NCBI GenBank assembly: GCA_030147065.1
Contig: JASLAP010000084.1
Span: 1 to 12,981 of the forward strand
DNA from: Pseudonocardia sp.
GTDB taxonomy: Bacteria > Actinomycetota > Actinomycetes > Mycobacteriales > Pseudonocardiaceae
DNA: 12,981 bases
Direction of reading: 5' to 3'
The number at the start of each line of letters is the position of its first letter. The stretch's first letter is position 1. The position numbers were made by a program, and so were the translations under genes. This document shows, one piece after another, positions 1-6,890 of this stretch. The notes beneath the pieces are model-generated. The model searched no databases. It saw nothing but the letters and a program-made list of their open reading frames with translations, and was not told where the DNA came from.

Positions 1-718
1 CCGGGTCGGGGTGGCGCCCTCGACGGTGCACCGGATCCTGGTGTCCTGCCGGATCAACCGCCTCGCCCATGTCGACCGGGCCACCGGGGAACCGGTGCGC
101 CGCTACGAAATGACCCGCCCCGGCGAACTCGTGCACGTCGATGTCAAGAAGCTGGGCAACATCCCCGACGGCGGCGGCTGGCGCCACCTGGGCCGCGAGC
201 AGGGCCAGACCAACCGTCAGGCCCACCGCGACCCGGCCCGCCCGCGCACGGTCCACGGCCGCCCGAACCTCGGCTACTGCTACGTCCACTCCGCGATCGA
301 CGGCTACACCAGGCTGGCCTACAGCGAGGCCCTCGACGACGAGACCGCCGCCACCGCGCTCGGGTTCTGGGAACGCGCGCGGGAGTTCTTCGCCGGCCAC
401 GGCATCACCGTCGAGCGGGTCCTGACCGACAACGGCAGCGCTTATGTCAGCCACGCCTGGCGCGACGCGCACCGCGAGCTCGGGATCCGTCACACCCGCA
501 CCCGCCCGCGGCGCCCACAGACCAACGGCAAGGTCGAACGACTCAACCGGACCCTGCTCGCCGAGTGGGCCTACCAGCGGTTGTTCACCTCAGAACAGGC
601 CCGCCGCCACGCCCTGCCAGCATGGCTGCACCACTACAACCACCACCGGCCCCACACCGCACTCGGCAACCAGCCCCCGATCACCCGCTGCACCAACGTC
701 ACCGAGCAGTACAACTAG
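1..718 (+). CDS. IS481-family transposase, C-terminal part (5' end outside window)
   Basis: DDE-type (RNase H fold) integrase-core transposase that would cut and join the ends of its own insertion sequence. The frame is open from base 2 with no stop, so the first in-frame GTG at 11 is probably internal: the residues around it (RVGVAPSTVHRIL) look like the end of the helix-turn-helix region of IS481/IS3-like transposases. The first catalytic Asp lies in HVDVKKLG (codon 140-142), the second in LTDNGSAY (428-430), and the Glu in TNGKVERLNRTL (536-538). The C-terminal motif HHYNHHRPHTALGNQPP is typical of the IS481 group. About 239 residues are visible; whole IS481 transposases are usually 300-350, so the missing part probably lies before base 1. 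No frameshift is seen within the window. It ends just before a hairpin and converges on the peptidase gene. Family assignment is confident; completeness and activity are unknown. Confidence 0.9.
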   Translation, partial: RVGVAPSTVHRILVSCRINRLAHVDRATGEPVRRYEMTRPGELVHVDVKKLGNIPDGGGWRHLGREQGQTNRQAHRDPARPRTVHGRPNLGYCYVHSAIDGYTRLAYSEALDDETAATALGFWERAREFFAGHGITVERVLTDNGSAYVSHAWRDAHRELGIRHTRTRPRRPQTNGKVERLNRTLLAEWAYQRLFTSEQARRHALPAWLHHYNHHRPHTALGNQPPITRCTNVTEQYN

Positions 719-733
719 CCGGCCTGCCCCGAT

Positions 734-769
734 CGGAGATCCCCCGCGGACGTGCGCGGGAGGTCTCCG
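734..769. terminator. Hairpin between convergent genes, likely bidirectional terminator
   Basis: The arms 734-748 and 755-769 form a 15-bp stem with one G-T wobble and one C-A mismatch around a 6-base loop. It lies between the stop codon of the transposase (+) and that of the M28 peptidase (-), where a two-way terminator would serve both. No T-run follows on either strand, which is common in high-GC actinobacteria. It could instead belong to the terminal region of the insertion sequence; the other end of the element is not in the window, so that cannot be tested here. Confidence 0.6.
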
Positions 770-784
770 TGTTCGCGGGGGCGC

Positions 785-3124
785 TCAGAACTCGAAGGTC
801 CGCACGACGATCGTCTGCCCGGACAGGGCGGGCCAGCCCGCCCAGCTGACCTCCGCGGGCAGGCGGGGTGCGCCGACGTCGCCGGGCAGGCCCTGGGTGG
901 TGGCCACGACGCGGAGGCGCAGGGGGCCGTCGCCCCGGGCCAGCACGGTCAGGTCGATGCCGTCCCCGGGCGGGGCCGCGTAGCGGAAGCCCCATCCCCA
1001 CGGGGCGGGCGAGGTGCCGGTCGTGGTGGCGAGGTCGGCGCCGTCGGCCATGGCGGAGAGCACCTCGTGGGTCGAGGTGTCGGCGAAGACGTCGACCAGG
1101 TACGTGTCGTCCGGTACGTCGACGCGCAGGTGGATGGACCGCGCTCCGCCCGGCTCGGTCCCGTCCGCGGCCGACCGCGCGACCTCCGGGTCGACGACGC
1201 CTGCGGATTCCGCGGCGGGTCCGCTGCTCACCGGCGCCCCGCCCAGGGGCGGGATGCGGTCGTCCAGGCGGATCGGACCGGCCGTGAGCAGCGGTCCGAC
1301 CGCGGGCTGGTCCGGTCCGCCGTCGCTGACCCAGCTCCCGGTGCGGGTGTCGGACTCCCAGGCGTAGGCGAGGCTGACCGGACGAGGGTGGTCGGCGTCG
1401 TAGCCGTCCACGGCGACGCCGACACCGGCCGTCGAGGCCGCGGCGAGCAGCAGGACCGCGCCGAGGGCGCCGACCGTCGTGCGACGCGGCGCGGGCTCCA
1501 GGACGGTCGCCGCCGTGGCGCCCACCAGCATCACGAGCAGCAGCGGTGCCGCGCTCAGGCCGAGCCCGACAACGGGCAGCAGGAGGACGACCACCGGGAC
1601 CATCAGCGCGGTCGCAGGCACCGCGGCCGCGGCGGTGGCCACCGCGCGTAGGGGCGAGTCCGGCGCGGCGCGCCGCGCCGCGGCCAGGGCGGCCAGACCG
1701 ACGAGCGCCGGCCAGGTGAACAGGTAGGCGCCGCCGGGCAGGAGCACGGCGCACACCGCCGCGAGCACGACGAACCAGCCCAGGACGCCCGTGGCCACCT
1801 CGGCGGGCGACGCGCGGCGGCGCACCCAGCGGCACCACGCCAGGAGCGCGAACAGCACCAGCAGCGACTCCGCGACGGCGTAGGGCTCGGGGCGGTAGAC
1901 CGCACCCATGCCGAAGTCGAACCCGGGCCGCAGCGTGGCCAGCAGCCACCACCCGCCGACGCCGATCCCGACGGCTGCCACGGCGACCGCCGCGAGGGAG
2001 CCCGCAGCCAGCCCGACCATCCGCGTGCGCAGGCCATGGCGCCCGCCGGTCGCCAGGAACCAGAGGTAGGCCGCGACCGCGACCAGGACGAGCGGCAGCG
2101 TCAGCCAGGACGGGTAGGACACGACGGCGCCGAAGAGTGAGAAGTAGTGCGCCTCGGGCTCGTCGACGCCGAGGTCGGCGGCGGCCAGGGAGCGCGCGGC
2201 GGCCAGCGCGGCCGCCCCGATGTGCTGCACGCTGGCCGCACTGACGTTCGCGATGTCGTCGTGCGGGGTGTGGTAGTGCGCCACGCCCTCCATGAACGCG
2301 AGGTTGATCCCGCGCATCCCGCCCCCGGTGAGGGCGGTGAGGTCGGTGTCGTTGGGCAGCAGGCCGTACACGGCGTGGGCGAACGAGGTCGTGGCCGCCC
2401 CGGAGCCGGTGACGGCCGAGGTCAGCCCGCCGACCATCTCGAACATCACCGCGGGCCCCGACACCCCGCGCGCCTCCAGGTTCACCACGACGGCCCGCCG
2501 GGGGTCGCCCGCCGCACCCGACTCGACGAACGCGCGGGCGCCGAGAAGCCCGGCCTCCTCGGCGTCGGTGAACAGCACGTCGACGTCGTTGCGCGGCTGC
2601 GGCCCGGACCGCAGCGCGCGCACGACCTCCAGGACGGCGGCGACGTTGGCCCCGTTGTCGGCCGCACCGGGCCCGGTGGGCACCGAGTCGTAGTGGGCGA
2701 CGAGCAGCACCCGGCCGGTGGGCTGCGAGCCGGGCATCCGGGCGTGGATGTTGTCGACCGTCGCGACCGCCGGTCGCACACCCGCCTCGGACCGCGTGCT
2801 GACGCGGGTCTGCACCGAGGTCTCCAGGCCGAGGCTGCGCAGCTCGCCCACCAGGCGGTCGCGGACCTCGCCCGCGGCGGCCGAGCCGGAGGGGCGCGGG
2901 ACCGCCGCGATGCCGCCGAGCGGGGCGAGCGCGCGGTCGGCGGAGAACGCCGTCTCCGGCGCGGAGGCGGGCAGCGGCTGCGGCGGGCGCACCGACCAGG
3001 CGCTCGCCGCGCCGAGGAGCACCACCAGGAGCGCCATCACCAGCGACGTCGCGCGCCGGGGCGCGGTCGGTCGCCCGACCGGCGGCTGCACGGGGGCGGG
3101 TGGGGGCGTGAGCTGTTCGGTCAT
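785..3124 (-). CDS. Membrane-anchored M28-family zinc metallopeptidase
   Basis: Predicted aminopeptidase-like zinc hydrolase of family M28, 779 residues. An N-terminal hydrophobic segment (about residues 28-45) follows a Pro-rich cytoplasmic tail. The peptidase domain comes next with its metal and catalytic motifs: AHYDSVP (H144, D146), AADNGAN (D156), TDAEEAG (E189 catalytic, E190), NLEARG, and YHTPHDD (H285). Several hydrophobic stretches from about residue 330 to 570 look like a multi-pass membrane region, followed by a soluble C-terminal domain. This architecture is common among large actinobacterial M28 proteins. The peptidase domain is probably outside the cell, but topology was judged by eye. 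I chose the ATG at 3122-3124 because AGGA sits just upstream and the protein then begins MTEQLTPPP; a frame-continuous start at 3193 adds 23 residues that do not look conserved. It faces away from the cluster and is probably a neighbouring housekeeping gene, though a role in processing or resistance cannot be excluded. Confidence 0.85.
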   Translation of the reverse strand: MTEQLTPPPAPVQPPVGRPTAPRRATSLVMALLVVLLGAASAWSVRPPQPLPASAPETAFSADRALAPLGGIAAVPRPSGSAAAGEVRDRLVGELRSLGLETSVQTRVSTRSEAGVRPAVATVDNIHARMPGSQPTGRVLLVAHYDSVPTGPGAADNGANVAAVLEVVRALRSGPQPRNDVDVLFTDAEEAGLLGARAFVESGAAGDPRRAVVVNLEARGVSGPAVMFEMVGGLTSAVTGSGAATTSFAHAVYGLLPNDTDLTALTGGGMRGINLAFMEGVAHYHTPHDDIANVSAASVQHIGAAALAAARSLAAADLGVDEPEAHYFSLFGAVVSYPSWLTLPLVLVAVAAYLWFLATGGRHGLRTRMVGLAAGSLAAVAVAAVGIGVGGWWLLATLRPGFDFGMGAVYRPEPYAVAESLLVLFALLAWCRWVRRRASPAEVATGVLGWFVVLAAVCAVLLPGGAYLFTWPALVGLAALAAARRAAPDSPLRAVATAAAAVPATALMVPVVVLLLPVVGLGLSAAPLLLVMLVGATAATVLEPAPRRTTVGALGAVLLLAAASTAGVGVAVDGYDADHPRPVSLAYAWESDTRTGSWVSDGGPDQPAVGPLLTAGPIRLDDRIPPLGGAPVSSGPAAESAGVVDPEVARSAADGTEPGGARSIHLRVDVPDDTYLVDVFADTSTHEVLSAMADGADLATTTGTSPAPWGWGFRYAAPPGDGIDLTVLARGDGPLRLRVVATTQGLPGDVGAPRLPAEVSWAGWPALSGQTIVVRTFEF

Positions 3125-3219
3125 CGTCCTGCCGTCCCTCGACAACGCTCCGAGAACGCTCCGATGATCGGGCAGCGGGTGCCGATCGGACACCCCCCGT
3201 TTCCGGGGACTACGCGGGT

Positions 3220-3237
3220 GTCCCGAGAAGCGGGGAC
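3220..3237. promoter_or_regulatory. 18-bp inverted repeat upstream of aminotransferase, candidate operator
   Basis: The sequence is GTCCCGAGAAGCGGGGAC. It has 5-bp perfect arms (GTCCC/GGGAC), or 6-bp arms with one mismatch. It matches the palindrome at 5642-5659 at 14 of 18 positions with the same arm spacing. A possible -10 element, TACCGT (3260-3265), starts 22 bases after it, with no good -35 hexamer between. A degenerate third copy may lie at 3193-3210 (CCCC then GGGGAC at the same spacing). It could be the binding site of a dimeric regulator of the gene at 3349; it is also close enough to the M28 start (3124) to act on that gene. Confidence 0.5.
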
Positions 3238-3348
3238 GAGCGGGACCGGGACCGGTCGCTACCGTGGGCGGACCCCTTCCCGGCTGCCGGCGGCCACCAG
3301 CCCACCACGCCCGCGGCGCCGGTCCCGGCCACGGTGGGTGGGAGCGCG

Positions 3349-4515
3349 ATGCAGCTGCGGAGCCAGACGGTCGACCAGATCGACTCGCCGATCAGTACCG
3401 CCTACGCGCTGCTGGACGTGCGCGCGGACGACGGCCGGTTGCTCGACCTCGCGCAGGCGGCCCCGAACTACCCGCCCCCGCCGGTGGTGAACGAGCACCT
3501 GGCCGATCTCGTGCGCCGCGGCGGCGGGAGCGCGTACACCGAGGTGCCGGGGCTCCCGCAGCTGCGCGAGGCGGTGGCCGCCGAGCTCAGCCATGCCTAC
3601 GCGGGCGCAGTGCGGGCGGAGAACGTCGTCGTCACCGCCGGGTGCAACCAAGCGTTCTGCCTGGTCGCCTCGGCGCTGGCCGGCCCGGGCGACGAGGTCG
3701 TGCTGCCGCTGCCCTACTACTTCAACCACGACATGTGGCTGCGGATGAACGCCATCGTGCCCGCCTACCTGGAGCCGGGCGCGGACCTGGTGCCCCGGGC
3801 CGCGGACGCCGAAGCACTCATCACCGGGCGGACGCGGGCGATCGTGCTGGTCACCCCGGGCAACCCAACCGGGGTGACGATCGGCCCGCGCGGGATCGCC
3901 GAGTTCGCGGAGCTGGCCCGCGCGCGCGGGATCGCCCTGGTGATCGACGAGACCTACCGCTCGTTCCGCGACACCAGCCGGCCCGCGCACGACCTGTTCG
4001 CCGACCCGGCCTGGACGACGACGGTGGTGAGCCTGCACTCGTTCTCCAAGGACCTCGCGGTCCCCGGCCACCGCGTCGGGGCGGTCGTCGCCTCGGCCGA
4101 GCTCAACCGCGAGGTGTGCAAGCTGCTCGACTGCGTCGCCGTCTGCGCGCCGCGGGCGGGCCAGGAAGCGGTGTGGGCCGGGCTGACGGGCGCGCGGCAC
4201 TGGCGGGCGGCGCGCGCCGGCGACCTCGCCCGGCAGCGGGCCTGGATGCGCGAGGTCATGGCGCGGCGCCCGGGCGGGTTCGAGCTGCTGTCGTGCGGCG
4301 GCTTCTTCGCCTGGGTCCGGCACCCGTTCGCGGACCGCCCGACCGCCGCCGTCGTGGGTGAGCTCGTCCTCGACCACGGGGTCCTGGTGGTGCCCGGCAC
4401 CGCGTTCCTGCCCGACGACCGGCGGACCCTGCGGGTGAGCGTGGGCAACGCCGACCGGGAGGCGATCCGCGAGTTCGCGACGCGCCTGGAGGCGATGAGG
4501 TCGTCGGGCCGCTGA
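3349..4515 (+). CDS. Class I/II PLP-dependent aminotransferase (candidate MppQ-like role)
   Basis: Fold-type I aminotransferase of 388 residues, the usual length for the family. Visible PLP-binding features are the NPTG motif (N172), DETYRSF (D200, Y203), and SFSKDLAVPGHRVGA with the Schiff-base lysine K234. SVGNAD near the C-terminus is where the substrate-carboxylate arginine (LRVSVGN) is expected. I chose ATG 3349 because GGTGGGAG lies just upstream; a GTG at 3334 would add five residues. It converges on the 2-oxoglutarate oxygenase gene, and its upstream palindrome also occurs in the promoter region of the MppP-like gene, which ties it to the arginine branch. In mannopeptimycin biosynthesis the aminotransferase MppQ aminates 2-ketoenduracididine, and this gene could do the equivalent, or return an oxidised ketoarginine to the amino acid. 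The substrate cannot be read from the sequence. Aminotransferase: confident; MppQ-like role: inference from context. Confidence 0.88.
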   Translation: MQLRSQTVDQIDSPISTAYALLDVRADDGRLLDLAQAAPNYPPPPVVNEHLADLVRRGGGSAYTEVPGLPQLREAVAAELSHAYAGAVRAENVVVTAGCNQAFCLVASALAGPGDEVVLPLPYYFNHDMWLRMNAIVPAYLEPGADLVPRAADAEALITGRTRAIVLVTPGNPTGVTIGPRGIAEFAELARARGIALVIDETYRSFRDTSRPAHDLFADPAWTTTVVSLHSFSKDLAVPGHRVGAVVASAELNREVCKLLDCVAVCAPRAGQEAVWAGLTGARHWRAARAGDLARQRAWMREVMARRPGGFELLSCGGFFAWVRHPFADRPTAAVVGELVLDHGVLVVPGTAFLPDDRRTLRVSVGNADREAIREFATRLEAMRSSGR

Positions 4516-4553
4516 CCCGGGGAAACCCGGGAGGCGCCCCGGGGGACGGGTCA
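4513..4553. terminator. Inverted repeat spanning both stop codons, shared bidirectional terminator
   Basis: The outer arms TGACCCG (4513-4519) and CGGGTCA (4547-4553) are perfect complements, and each contains the TGA stop of one convergent gene (aminotransferase on +, oxygenase on -). The interior holds further short stems such as CCCGG-GGAAA-CCCGG and CCCGGG/CCCCGGG, so several folds compete. There is no T-run. Its position in a 35-base gap between two convergent stops makes a shared terminator the simplest reading. Confidence 0.65.
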
Positions 4554-5576
4554 GTAGATGACGCGGTCGTCCGCGGCCGGGCGCCACGCCCGCGACCCGC
4601 GGCGGTTGCGCGTCACGTTGAGCCGCTTGAGCCAGCGGTCGGACCCGTCGTAGCGGGCCTGGAAGGCGCTGCGGCCGTGCACCGCGCGGAAGTTGTCGAT
4701 GAAGGCGCAGTCGCCGGGGCGCAGGGCGATGCCCGTCATCTTCGCCTCGATCTCCCGGCACAGCCCCTCGAAGGCCGCCAGCGAGCGGTCGGACCATCCG
4801 TCGGTCTTCATGTGGTATGGGTCCAGGGCCATGTACGGGGCGGCCTGGTCGCCGAACAGGACCGGTCGGCGCACCGGGTCGGTGTTCCACGCCTCGATGA
4901 CGGCGAAGCTGCGCTCCCGCAGCCGGTCGATGCGGGGATCGCCGCTCGGGGCCGCGTTCGAGGGCAGGTGGGAGTTGTCGGGCATCTGGGTGAACGCGGG
5001 TTCGAACAGGGCCTTGACGTCCAGCGCCGGCCAGTCGAGGTCGCCGGCGTCGCAGACGACGGTGTCCACCAGGTCCGGGTTCTTCAGGCACATCAGGGCG
5101 ACGTAGTCGCCCCGGCACGGGTGGAACGCGTCCTCGGTGTGCCAGGACAGGTGCTGCAGGCTGTTGGACCCGATCTCGTAGTGCTCGTGGCCCTTGATGG
5201 GCAGCACGTCGTGCATGATCCGGCCGTCCTGCTGGGTCGCCCAGCCGAACACGTCGCCCAGCACGGAGGCGCAGAGCAGGAAGAAGACCTCGTAGCGCAG
5301 CGCGGGCGAGCCGACGTGGCTGTCGCGCCAGTGCTCGGGCGTCGGCCCGATCTCGTCCTCGTCCACGACGAGCCCGGAGACCAGGCACACCGCCGAGGGC
5401 TCGCGCAGGCGGTGGTCCTCGAGGAACTCCAGCAGGCGCCCGGGCAGCGCGCGGGCCAGCAGTGGCGCCCGGCGCAGCAGGTCCGGGTCCTCGACGGTGG
5501 AGTAGCGCGCCAGGACGTCGTCGAGCACGGGGGCGATGGCCGTGCGGTCCTCCGACGTCAGCACCAGCCGGTTCAT
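4551..5576 (-). CDS. Fe(II)/2-oxoglutarate-dependent amino-acid hydroxylase, VioC/MppO type
   Basis: Clavaminate-synthase-like (TauD superfamily) oxygenase of 341 residues. The VioC-type facial triad H-x-E...H is visible in LSWHTEDAFHP (H146, E148) and RAVHGRSAF (H300). FIDNFRAVHGR, FQARYDGSDRWLKRLN (with the Arg expected to bind 2-oxoglutarate) and GWATQQDGRIMHDVLPIKG closely resemble what I recall of VioC (arginine 3-hydroxylase) and MppO (enduracididine beta-hydroxylase). The LDPYHM stretch and the RVIY end look more like MppO than VioC, which has an Asp-Gly-Asp there. The expected reaction is 3-hydroxylation of free arginine or an arginine-derived amino acid. I chose ATG 5576 because GGGAGGA (5583-5589) lies 6 bases upstream and the length then equals MppO; an in-frame ATG at 5684 would add 36 residues unlike the family. 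It is divergent from the MppP-like gene and shares its promoter region. Family is near certain; exact substrate is inferred. Confidence 0.92.
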   Translation of the reverse strand: MNRLVLTSEDRTAIAPVLDDVLARYSTVEDPDLLRRAPLLARALPGRLLEFLEDHRLREPSAVCLVSGLVVDEDEIGPTPEHWRDSHVGSPALRYEVFFLLCASVLGDVFGWATQQDGRIMHDVLPIKGHEHYEIGSNSLQHLSWHTEDAFHPCRGDYVALMCLKNPDLVDTVVCDAGDLDWPALDVKALFEPAFTQMPDNSHLPSNAAPSGDPRIDRLRERSFAVIEAWNTDPVRRPVLFGDQAAPYMALDPYHMKTDGWSDRSLAAFEGLCREIEAKMTGIALRPGDCAFIDNFRAVHGRSAFQARYDGSDRWLKRLNVTRNRRGSRAWRPAADDRVIY

Positions 5577-5751
5577 CACGAGTCCTCCCGTAGGGATCGG
5601 TCCCCGAGCGGAGTGTAGGAGTGCGCGCGGCGCCGACATCGGTCCCCAATAGAGGGGACAGGTCGATACCGGCTCGCCGAACATAGTGTCGACAGCCGAT
5701 GGACCTCCCTTTTCCCATCCGTGCCGTCAGCAGCCGAACGCGAGGCAAGAT
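5577..5751. promoter_or_regulatory. Divergent promoter region between oxygenase and MppP-like genes
   Basis: This 175-base gap separates the two divergent start codons. Possible actinobacterial -10 elements (TANNNT) are TAGTGT at 5684-5689 for the + gene and TACACT (bases 5612-5617 read on -) for the - gene; neither has a convincing -35. The decamer ATCGGTCCCC occurs twice (5596-5605 and 5638-5647), 42 bases apart, which is about four helical turns. The second copy overlaps the palindrome at 5642-5659. Ribosome binding sites are GGGAGGA (5583-5589, -) and GAGG (5742-5745, +). Promoter positions are estimates by eye. Confidence 0.6.
5642..5659. promoter_or_regulatory. Perfect 18-bp palindrome GTCCCC-N6-GGGGAC, candidate operator
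   Basis: The sequence is GTCCCCAATAGAGGGGAC, with perfect 6-bp arms around a 6-base spacer. It is related to the site at 3220-3237 (14 of 18 bases identical). It starts 24 bases after the possible -10 of the minus-strand gene and ends 24 bases before the possible -10 of the plus-strand gene, so one bound regulator could control both directions. No regulator gene is visible in the window, so the cognate protein is unknown. Confidence 0.55.
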
Positions 5752-6873
5752 ATGACCGCAGCCGCGAATCTGACAACAATGGAGGTCGACGCGCTGATCG
5801 ACCTGGACGGCGGTCTCAACCTGACCGACGGCCACGCGCGGCTCGACCTGACCACGGAGCAGGCGGCCGTCGTCGACCGCATCCCGGATATGTTCGTGCT
5901 CGCCACGAAGCGGGCGTTCCCGGAGATCGAGCAGGCGGCGCACACCGCCTTCATGAGGGCGATCGGGCAGCACTCCGCACCGGTGGGCACCGGACGGATC
6001 CTGAGCTGCTACTCCTCGACGCTGGCCACCGACATCGTGGCGCGCGCGCTGCCCGCCGGTGCGACCGTCGCCGTCCTGCACCCGACGTTCGACAACATCG
6101 CCGACCTGTTCGTCACGCGGGGCCTGCAGCTGGTGCCGCTGGAGGAGGCTGCGCTGCTCGACCAGGACTGGCCCGGGCCGCCGGTGAGCGCCGTCGTCCT
6201 GACCCTGCCCAACAACCCCACGGGGCTGGTCACCCCGCAGGGCCACCTGCGCTCGCTGGCCGAGCACGCCGCCCGGCACGGCCAGACGGTGATCATCGAC
6301 GCCAGCTTCCGCGGCCAGGTCCGCGACGCCCAGTACGACACCTACGCCGTCCTCGACGACGCGGGCTGCGACTGGATCACCATCGAGGACACCGGCAAGC
6401 TGTGGCCCACCCACGAGCTCAAGATCGGGATGCTGGCCTACAGCGCGAGCTCGAAGCTCCCGATCGAGCGTGCGTTCTCCGAGTCGATGCTGGCCGCGTC
6501 CCCGGTGGTGCTGCAGCTGGTGGAGGCGCTGGCGGCCGACTGGGTCGACGGCGGGTACGAGCGCGCCCGCGCGCTCGTCGAGCGCAACCGCACCGCGGTC
6601 CGCGACGCCATCGAGTCGGTCGGGCTGCGGCTGGCCGATCCGGACTCCCGGATCAGCGTGGCGCGGATCGCGCTGCCCGCGGACGGTCCGGACTCCTCGC
6701 TGCTCTACGAGGACATGGTGGCCCGCGGCGTCCACGTGCTGCCGTGCGCGCCCTTCTACTGGGCGGATCCGGCCAGCGGCCTGCGCACCATCCGCATCTC
6801 GCTCGCGCGCCCCTACGAGACCGTCCGGGACGCGGCCCGGATACTGGCCGACGCCTACCGGGCGCGGGTCTGA
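5752..6873 (+). CDS. MppP-like PLP-dependent L-arginine oxidase/hydroxylase
   Basis: Fold-type I PLP enzyme, 373 residues, strikingly like MppP (mannopeptimycin enduracididine pathway), which uses O2 to convert L-arginine to 4-hydroxy-2-ketoarginine and 2-ketoarginine. Matches to my recollection of Streptomyces wadayamensis MppP include the N-terminal T8/E11 pair, LNLTDGHAR (H28, equivalent to the His needed for hydroxylation), GRILSCYSS, LHPTFDNIADLF, LPNNPTG, IDASFRG (D183) and IEDTGKLWPTHELK with the Schiff-base K216. The C-terminal Arg in IRISLARPYE would bind the substrate carboxylate. RohP of azomycin biosynthesis and the Ind4 type of indolmycin biosynthesis belong to the same broad group, so the oxidation outcome needs testing. 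I chose ATG 5752 because GAGG lies 6 bases upstream and the length then matches MppP (376); an in-frame ATG at 5686 adds 22 unrelated residues. It leads the co-directional series and is 17 bases before the next gene. Confidence 0.9.
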   Translation: MTAAANLTTMEVDALIDLDGGLNLTDGHARLDLTTEQAAVVDRIPDMFVLATKRAFPEIEQAAHTAFMRAIGQHSAPVGTGRILSCYSSTLATDIVARALPAGATVAVLHPTFDNIADLFVTRGLQLVPLEEAALLDQDWPGPPVSAVVLTLPNNPTGLVTPQGHLRSLAEHAARHGQTVIIDASFRGQVRDAQYDTYAVLDDAGCDWITIEDTGKLWPTHELKIGMLAYSASSKLPIERAFSESMLAASPVVLQLVEALAADWVDGGYERARALVERNRTAVRDAIESVGLRLADPDSRISVARIALPADGPDSSLLYEDMVARGVHVLPCAPFYWADPASGLRTIRISLARPYETVRDAARILADAYRARV

Positions 6874-6890
6874 TCGGAGGACCGCCCACG

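Noticed and set aside
4551..5576. Calling the oxygenase VioC (capreomycidine pathway)
   Set aside because: No capreomycidine synthase of the VioD type is visible, the neighbour is MppP-like, and the substrate-side and C-terminal residues look more like MppO. The broader VioC/MppO label is safer.
3259..6735. A 1158-codon open frame on the minus strand
   Set aside because: It runs antisense to the aminotransferase and MppP-like genes and through the oxygenase gene in another frame. Its product is Arg/Gly/Pro/His-rich with no motif; such long open frames are expected opposite high-GC genes.
5721..6890. An in-frame 5' extension of the branched-chain aminotransferase back to 5721
   Set aside because: The extension is low-complexity out-of-frame translation of the MppP-like gene. 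The family start motif and the ribosome binding site fit ATG 6891.
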